Source: Linum tenue (taxonomy: Eukaryota; Streptophyta; Magnoliopsida; Malpighiales; Linaceae). From it: a stretch of DNA of 64,000 bases. This document shows, one piece after another, positions 59,032-64,000 of the stretch. The stretch's first letter is position 1. Each line of letters opens with the position of its first letter. The DNA lies in assembly GCA_946122785.1 (NCBI GenBank), contig CAMGYJ010000004.1, forward strand, positions 9,198,150-9,262,149, given 5' to 3'. Both the position numbers and the translations under genes were made by a program. Under the pieces are notes generated by a model. It was given only the letters and a program-made list of their open reading frames with translations. It was not told the origin of the DNA and did no database searches.

Positions 59032-61918
59032 ATGGGTAAATTTAAGAAGTTTCGGCTTATTATTTATTGGAATGGTCGGGTGACAAACTCGAACATTGGG
59101 ATCGACTATGAAAATGGCGAATCCAGTATGCTTACAATTGAGTCGAGATTCTCGTGGCAAGAACTCCATGACAGGTGTGCAGAAAGGACTTGTACGGGCG
59201 GGCAAAGGAGAGTTCGTCAAATTAGTTACCGGTATCCCAACATGAGTGCTGACGGAGTCATGTACGAAAAAGTTGACATAAATGATGATGACGACGCGAA
59301 CATGATGATACAGTTCATATCTGAGAACAGGGTGCGGCTTGCAGAGGTGTATGTCGAGACCGAGCCGGTCGGTGAAACTCATTCTCACCAGTATTCTTAT
59401 GATGATGGTTTTTGCAGGAGGGTATGGCTGGGGTGGTAGTTCAAGTAACTACGGAGGAGGTACTTCTGCAGGAGGGTATGGTTGGGGAGGTACTTCAAGC
59501 AACTACGGAGGAGGTGTTGGGTGGGAAGAATACCCGCAACATGGTGAGACTGCCGTCGATATCGTTCAGCCCGACGGTGATCAATGGCCTGCTTGGGGTC
59601 CAGAGTGGGCTGACATTGAAAACACCCGTCGATCTGGGCGTACTTCGCATGGCCAAGAAGACGATTCTGGTTATGCTGGTAACGATGACCATCCTGAGCC
59701 GAGATATCCATTCGCCTTCGGTGACGATGAAAGTGAGGAAGATTTGAGATCAGTCAGTGAGGAGGAAGATACGGAAGATATCGACGATATCGATGACAGT
59801 GAGGTGGCGTTCCGTCAGGCACCAACGCCTTACTACACAGAGGTTCCTGATCAATTTTTATATGGTCAGAACGATGCCCCTGACTTTCGGCCCATGCCTG
59901 TGTATAATCCGACTGCTAATTTGGAAGTGGGTATGGCGTTCACTTCGAAAGCCGATGTGCAAGACGCTTTTAGCGAAGAAGCCATGCGGCGTAACTTCGA
60001 ATGGAAGGTAAAATATTCTGACAAGGGACAACTGCATGTCATTTGTAAGAATGCTGGAGAGGGTTGTATGTGGCAACTTCGTGCTGCATATATGAAGAGA
60101 AAGGGCGTCTGGGTCATGCGGACAGTAGAGAACAACCACAGTTGCTCCTCACCCATACTTTCACAGGATCACCGGCAACTGAAAGCAAAAAAAGTGGCAA
60201 GAACCATTAAGCACCTTATCGAGGCACAACCAGATATCAAGATAAAAGCTATCATGGCGGAGGTGAAGGATCGACACTCCTACACCATAAGGTATAAGAA
60301 GGCATGGCATGGGAAGCAGAAGGCCATGGCTGAGGTCTACGGTGATTGGGATGACTCGTATGCTTTACTCCCCAGACTAATGTCCGCAATGGAGGAGTCC
60401 AACCCTGGGACGGTTTTCGTGCCTTGGTACAACAACGTAGAAACTGAAGATCAAGTTCGAGTACAGAACGAGTTGATGTTTCATCGTCTGTTCTGGACAT
60501 TCAAGCCATGCATTGACGGGTTTCCCTTCTGCATGCCAGTGATTCAGGTATATTACGGACTCAAAATATTGTACTATTTCATTACTTTACTAATTTCAAT
60601 TTTTACTAACTCATTATTCATTTTAACAGGTTGATGGAACTTTCCTTACTGGGAAGTATAAAGGAACTCTTCTTATTGCCACTGGGGTTGATGGAAATTT
60701 AAGTATTTTTCCCTTAGCATTTGCATTAGTTGAAGGGGAGAACAACCTAAGTTGGGCATGGTTCTTTGACTAGCTACACGACCACGTCACACAAAGAATG
60801 GGTATTACAATTATATCAGATCGACATGCCGGGATTAAACACGCCGTCCGTGGTTTCCCGGACGAATGGGGATGGACATGGCGTTGGTGTATTCGTCACT
60901 TCCTAGCCAATTTCCAACACAAATTTGGCAAGAAGAAAGACATAAGAGATCAATTGTGGAGTGCAGGTAGTAATGTAATTCAGTGCTTGTTCATGGTTTA
61001 TTGTTCAAATGAAATTTCTTATGGCTTAATTATTAATTCTTCGATTTTGTAGCGGTTGCACATCAACCAAAAAAGTACGAGCAGAAGATGAAGACGATCC
61101 GTCAAATACACCGGGCGGGAGCAGTATGGGCAGAAGGTCAAGATCTGCACATGTGGACATTTCACATGGACAACGGGGCTAGATTTGGAATTGCAACTAC
61201 CAACCATGGCGAGAGCATAAATGGAGTCTACAAGGGCATTAGGGCAATGCCTGTATCTGTCCTAGTGGAGATGACATACTGGAAGGTAAACGAGTGGTTT
61301 GTGAAGAGACGGAATGCTGCTATAGGGAGGGAGCGTGCTGGTCATTCAATAGCTAAGCATATATTTGATGGCATGCAGAAGATCGAAGAGAAATCAAGTA
61401 AGCACAGAGTTGTTCTGTTCAACCGCAATGAAGGTATTTTTGCTGTGCAAACAGGTATTTGGGGTGGAGGAAGACGTGGGCATAATCGTCAATCCGTTAC
61501 TCTACACGTAGAAACGCGCACCGGAGAGTGTACATGCCAAAAGTATCAAAACAGAAGAGTACCTTGTTCACATGCAATGGCAGTAGCTAAGTCGATAACC
61601 CTCAGCGCTTACAGTTTGGTTAGTCCTTACTACACGGAACAGGCGATCAGGAACTCCTACTCGTCAAGTTTTAGCCCCCTTCCGGATGAAGCTTATTGGC
61701 CTGTAGACAATGGGAAGTTGATTATCCCACCGTTGCACTTAAAGCACACCAAAGGTCGTCCTAGGACCGAAAGGATTCACAATGAAATGGACCAATCACA
61801 ACGTGCCCGACGGGGTCCAAAGCGTTGCTCAAAGTGCAGACAACCGGGTCATGACAAGAGGCGTTGCCCAGGTCCACCTCTAGAGCAAGATTCGGGGCCA
61901 ATTCCGAACCAACCTTGA
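59032..61918 (+). pseudogene. MuDR-like MULE transposase, spliced, with a frameshift and a stop
   Basis: Exons 59032-60547, 60630-60966 and 61053-61918, with GT...AG introns that keep frame. The N-terminus (FRLIIYWNGRVTNS) is typical of plant mudrA proteins. A Gly/Tyr/Trp-rich repeat (GGYGWGG-SSNYGGG, twice) and an acidic stretch follow, then the MuDR DNA-binding domain (LEVGMAFTSKADVQDAF, about 59922; MRRNFEWK; C...C..HSC), and the MULE transposase core with VDGTFLTG (D, 60633), ISDRHAGIKHAV (D, about 60820) and HGESING (E). Next are a SWIM zinc finger (CTCQKYQNRRVPCSH, 61529-61573) and a C-terminal CCHC knuckle (CSKCRQPGHDKRRC). Breaks: the first repeat is about 2 nt short near 59410-59420, changing frame, and TAG at 60771-60773 follows WAWFFD. 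The protein would cut and join the element ends. Confidence 0.88.
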
Positions 61919-61932
61919 TGCTGTTGTTGTTC

Positions 61933-62097
61933 ACTTCCTTGTTTTAATCTTGTCGAGTAGTTTTCGTTGTTGTGATGTTTAAGTTGGACTTCCTTGTTTT
62001 AATCTTGTTGAGTAATTTTCGTTGTTGTGATGTTTAATTTGGACTTCTTGTTTTAATCTTGTTGAGTGATTGTAATAAAGGGCGTTTGTTGTTCATT
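61933..62097. repeat. Three tandem ~55-bp repeats after the transposase gene
   Basis: ACTTCCTTGTTTTAATCTTG begins at 61933 and 61988, and a variant at 62043. The unit also contains TTTTCGTTGTTGTGATGTTT. Confidence 0.85.
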
Positions 62098-62124
62098 TTG
62101 GTACAACATGGGGGGTAAAACCAA

Positions 62125-62350
62125 CCAAATTTAGATGACATAGATAGTTCATGGAAAACAACACAATCCGAAACCAAATTTAGAAACATAGGTAGTTCAT
62201 GGAAAACAACACAATCCGAAACCAAATTTAGAAACATAGGTAGTTCATGGAAAACAACACAAGACCCAAACCAAATTTAGACGACATGGATAGTTCATGG
62301 AAAACAACACAAGACCAAACTAAATTAGAACGACATAGATAGTTCACTGG
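62125..62350. repeat. About five tandem 48-50-bp repeats between convergent genes
   Basis: TAGTTCATGG recurs at 62145, 62193, 62241 and 62291, with a variant near 62340. Each unit contains ACCAAATTTAGA and GAAAACAACACAA. Confidence 0.85.
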
Positions 62351-62385
62351 TTGTCTTCATTTCCCTCCATTTCCCCTTCTCTTCC

Positions 62386-63716
62386 TCATCCTCTTCCTCC
62401 ACGACCTCCTCGGCCCCTTCTTCCGCCCTCTCTACCTCCTCCTTCTTCACGAGCCCGCTGGACAACTGCGCCCGGATTCCTCTTAACCCGACCACCCACC
62501 TGAGTGTAGACAGGTGGTGGGGGTGGAGGTTGCTGAGATGGACCAGAAGCGTGGTAGAAAGTCGATGATGTATGTTGTTGTTGCGGGGTCTGATACTGAA
62601 TAGTTTGTTGCTGATGGTGGAAGTGAGGGGTGCCTTGGGTGAACATGTCATGTTCCTGAGTCGGGGCATAGCTTGACGACCCTCCGGTGCCCTCAGTACT
62701 AGTAGCCCACTCACAATGTGGCCATGGTTCAGGAAGTTGAGTTTGTTGAGACGGACGAAGCTCTTCAATGTTTTCTCTCACCCTTCTTCTGCTCCTCCGT
62801 GGGGGCTCTTGTGGAGGCACGATCCTCTCATCAGCACGGAATGAAGGTCGGGCCGGAGCAGGCACTGGAGGGTATAATATGACATCCCTCCTTTGCTCTC
62901 TGGTACAACAAAGCAGGTTGTTGAAAAGCCTGCGCAAAAAAGATGTCTTTCGCTCATCCATGGTGGGTGCACTCTCGACAGTGTGCTTCGCATGCTCCAA
63001 ACCGTCAACCTAATAAATTGTTGTACAAAATTAACTAACATTAAATCTAAGAATAATCCTCAAATCTAATAATGATCCTCAAAATCTAATAATCATACTA
63101 CAAAAATTAAAACAAAGAGGCCAAAATGGAATTCACTTACCACTGCGCCCCAAACAGCACCTTGCTTTGACACCCATCTTAGGGTGAAGTTCTGATACCA
63201 CCGCATGTAGCCATCGTGGTACCCCATTGGCCTTGTCTCCGGCGCCCCTTGGACCACCCACTGATTTCTATTCTCCCATATGTTGATGTAGAATTCATGC
63301 TTGCGGGTCCAATCCTTTTTGTTGTAGCGTAGGTCAATGGCGTGGAGCTCCCTGAACCCTTGAGGTGGGGATGCTGGAATTGGTTGCTCCAATCGATATT
63401 GCCTCAAAGATCGATCGGGCAGGTGCCACTCCACCATGTGCCAGCAGATTAAGGGCACCTTGCACAACCATGTCTCTTGATCCTCGGGATGTCTAAGACG
63501 ATGCAACTCAACCACCTCATTTGGATATGGATCCCATACCGCCTACAATCATTATAATTCATGGAATTAGTAAAAATTATATCCACTCCACCTAATAAAT
63601 TGAAAATCATGACATTTTATATTTTTACCTGGTTCCACCAAGGCTTATCAAATTCAGCACGATAAAACAGTAAAGAGTGCTCGGGCTGGTGGTCGTTTGT
63701 ATTTGCTCCGATCCAC
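62386..63716 (-). CDS. Plant mobile domain (PMD) protein, 3' exons, convergent with the MULE transposase
   Basis: Predicted exons, minus strand: 63716-63629, 63542-63141, 63009-62386, with GT...AG introns and continuous frame; upstream exons lie in the last 280 bases or beyond the window. The middle exon has the PMD (PF10536, aminotransferase-like) C-terminal signature: VPLICWHMVEWHLPDRSLRQY, QPIPASPPQGFREL, HAIDLR...W...HEFYINIWENR. The last exon encodes a low-complexity tail: basic RSRRRVREN, Gln/His-rich and Pro-rich parts, and an Arg/Gly-rich end (GRRGRGGRGGRG). PMDs occur in host silencing factors of the MAIN/MAIL1 type and, in many copies, inside gypsy and MULE transposons. Its position 470 bp from the convergent transposase stop suggests it is a second gene of the same MULE. 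Fairly sure of the domain; ownership by the MULE is inference. Confidence 0.78.
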
Positions 63717-63719
63717 CTA

Positions 63720-64000
63720 ATTAAGCAAAAGTACATATATAAGCCATTTTTAAAGCAGAGATGTTTACTTGTTAAGTATGATTGTATGGAAGCATCTAAA
63801 TTGAAATAAAATTCCTTACTTGGTAATAATATAAATTAGCTAAATACGATTTGGTTAGAATAAATCCAAATTCGCTTACTTGGAAGATATCTAAATTCAC
63901 TAAAATACTATAATTACAGACTTAAAATGTCTCTAAATTCGCTTAGTTGGAAGATAGCTAAGTGACTCACTCCTACTATCACTCTAGAAATTGGCCAAGT
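63720..64000 (-). other. Probable intron of the PMD gene
   Basis: AT-rich with direct repeats of AAATTCGCTTACTTGGAAGATA. It ends at the window edge without a clear exon. Confidence 0.4.

Overview
This is a piece of plant nuclear genome, most likely a eudicot. The evidence is spliceosomal introns in a plant-type WNK kinase gene, two intronless OVATE-family genes, a DUF641/GIL1-type gene, a nuclear tRNA-Ala(UGC), and a dense load of plant transposons (Ty1/copia, Ty3/gypsy, MULE, hAT, CACTA relics). I cannot name the species from sequence alone. No bacterial, viral or CRISPR-like system is present.

Layout. 0-1.3 kb: 5' end (LTR plus gag start, minus strand) of a Ty3/gypsy element cut by the window edge. 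2.3-4.4 kb: a CACTA-derived scrap, an RNase H-like remnant and a young MULE-type MITE. 5.0-9.9 kb: a complete-length copia element on the minus strand with one frame break and one stop. 10.7-15.8 kb: a 5.1 kb non-autonomous MULE-like element used as a landing pad by later insertions, including a 2.3 kb solo LTR that carries a striking array of hairpins. 17-20 kb: tandem and foldback repeats and nested hAT MITEs. 21-24.3 kb: a gene island (DUF641 gene +, OFP17-like gene -, tRNA-Ala +). 26.0-26.7 kb: another MULE MITE. 27.2-31.3 kb: a very young chromovirus-type gypsy element that lacks a recognisable gag. 31.7-32.6 kb: a hAT-like element. 33.5-41.3 kb: second gene island (an OFP gene + and a seven-exon WNK kinase gene -). 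45.7-46.7 kb: a hAT MITE and a small hypothetical gene. 47.1-52.5 kb: a young but badly broken copia element. 56.6-57.6 kb: a 225 bp tandem duplication interrupted by a MULE MITE. 58-64 kb: an autonomous-type MULE with a spliced mudrA-like transposase (+, broken) and a convergent plant-mobile-domain gene (-) that continues toward the right edge.

The host genes do not form an operon or pathway; DUF641, OFP and WNK proteins act separately in growth, development and signalling. The strongest unexplained structures are two hairpin arrays: five hairpins with a constant 16-nt apex and changing but still complementary stems in the solo LTR (14.3-14.5 kb), and nine short hairpins upstream of the MULE transposase promoter (58.1-58.5 kb). 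Boundaries of transposons given here rest on terminal repeats and target-site duplications that can be read directly.
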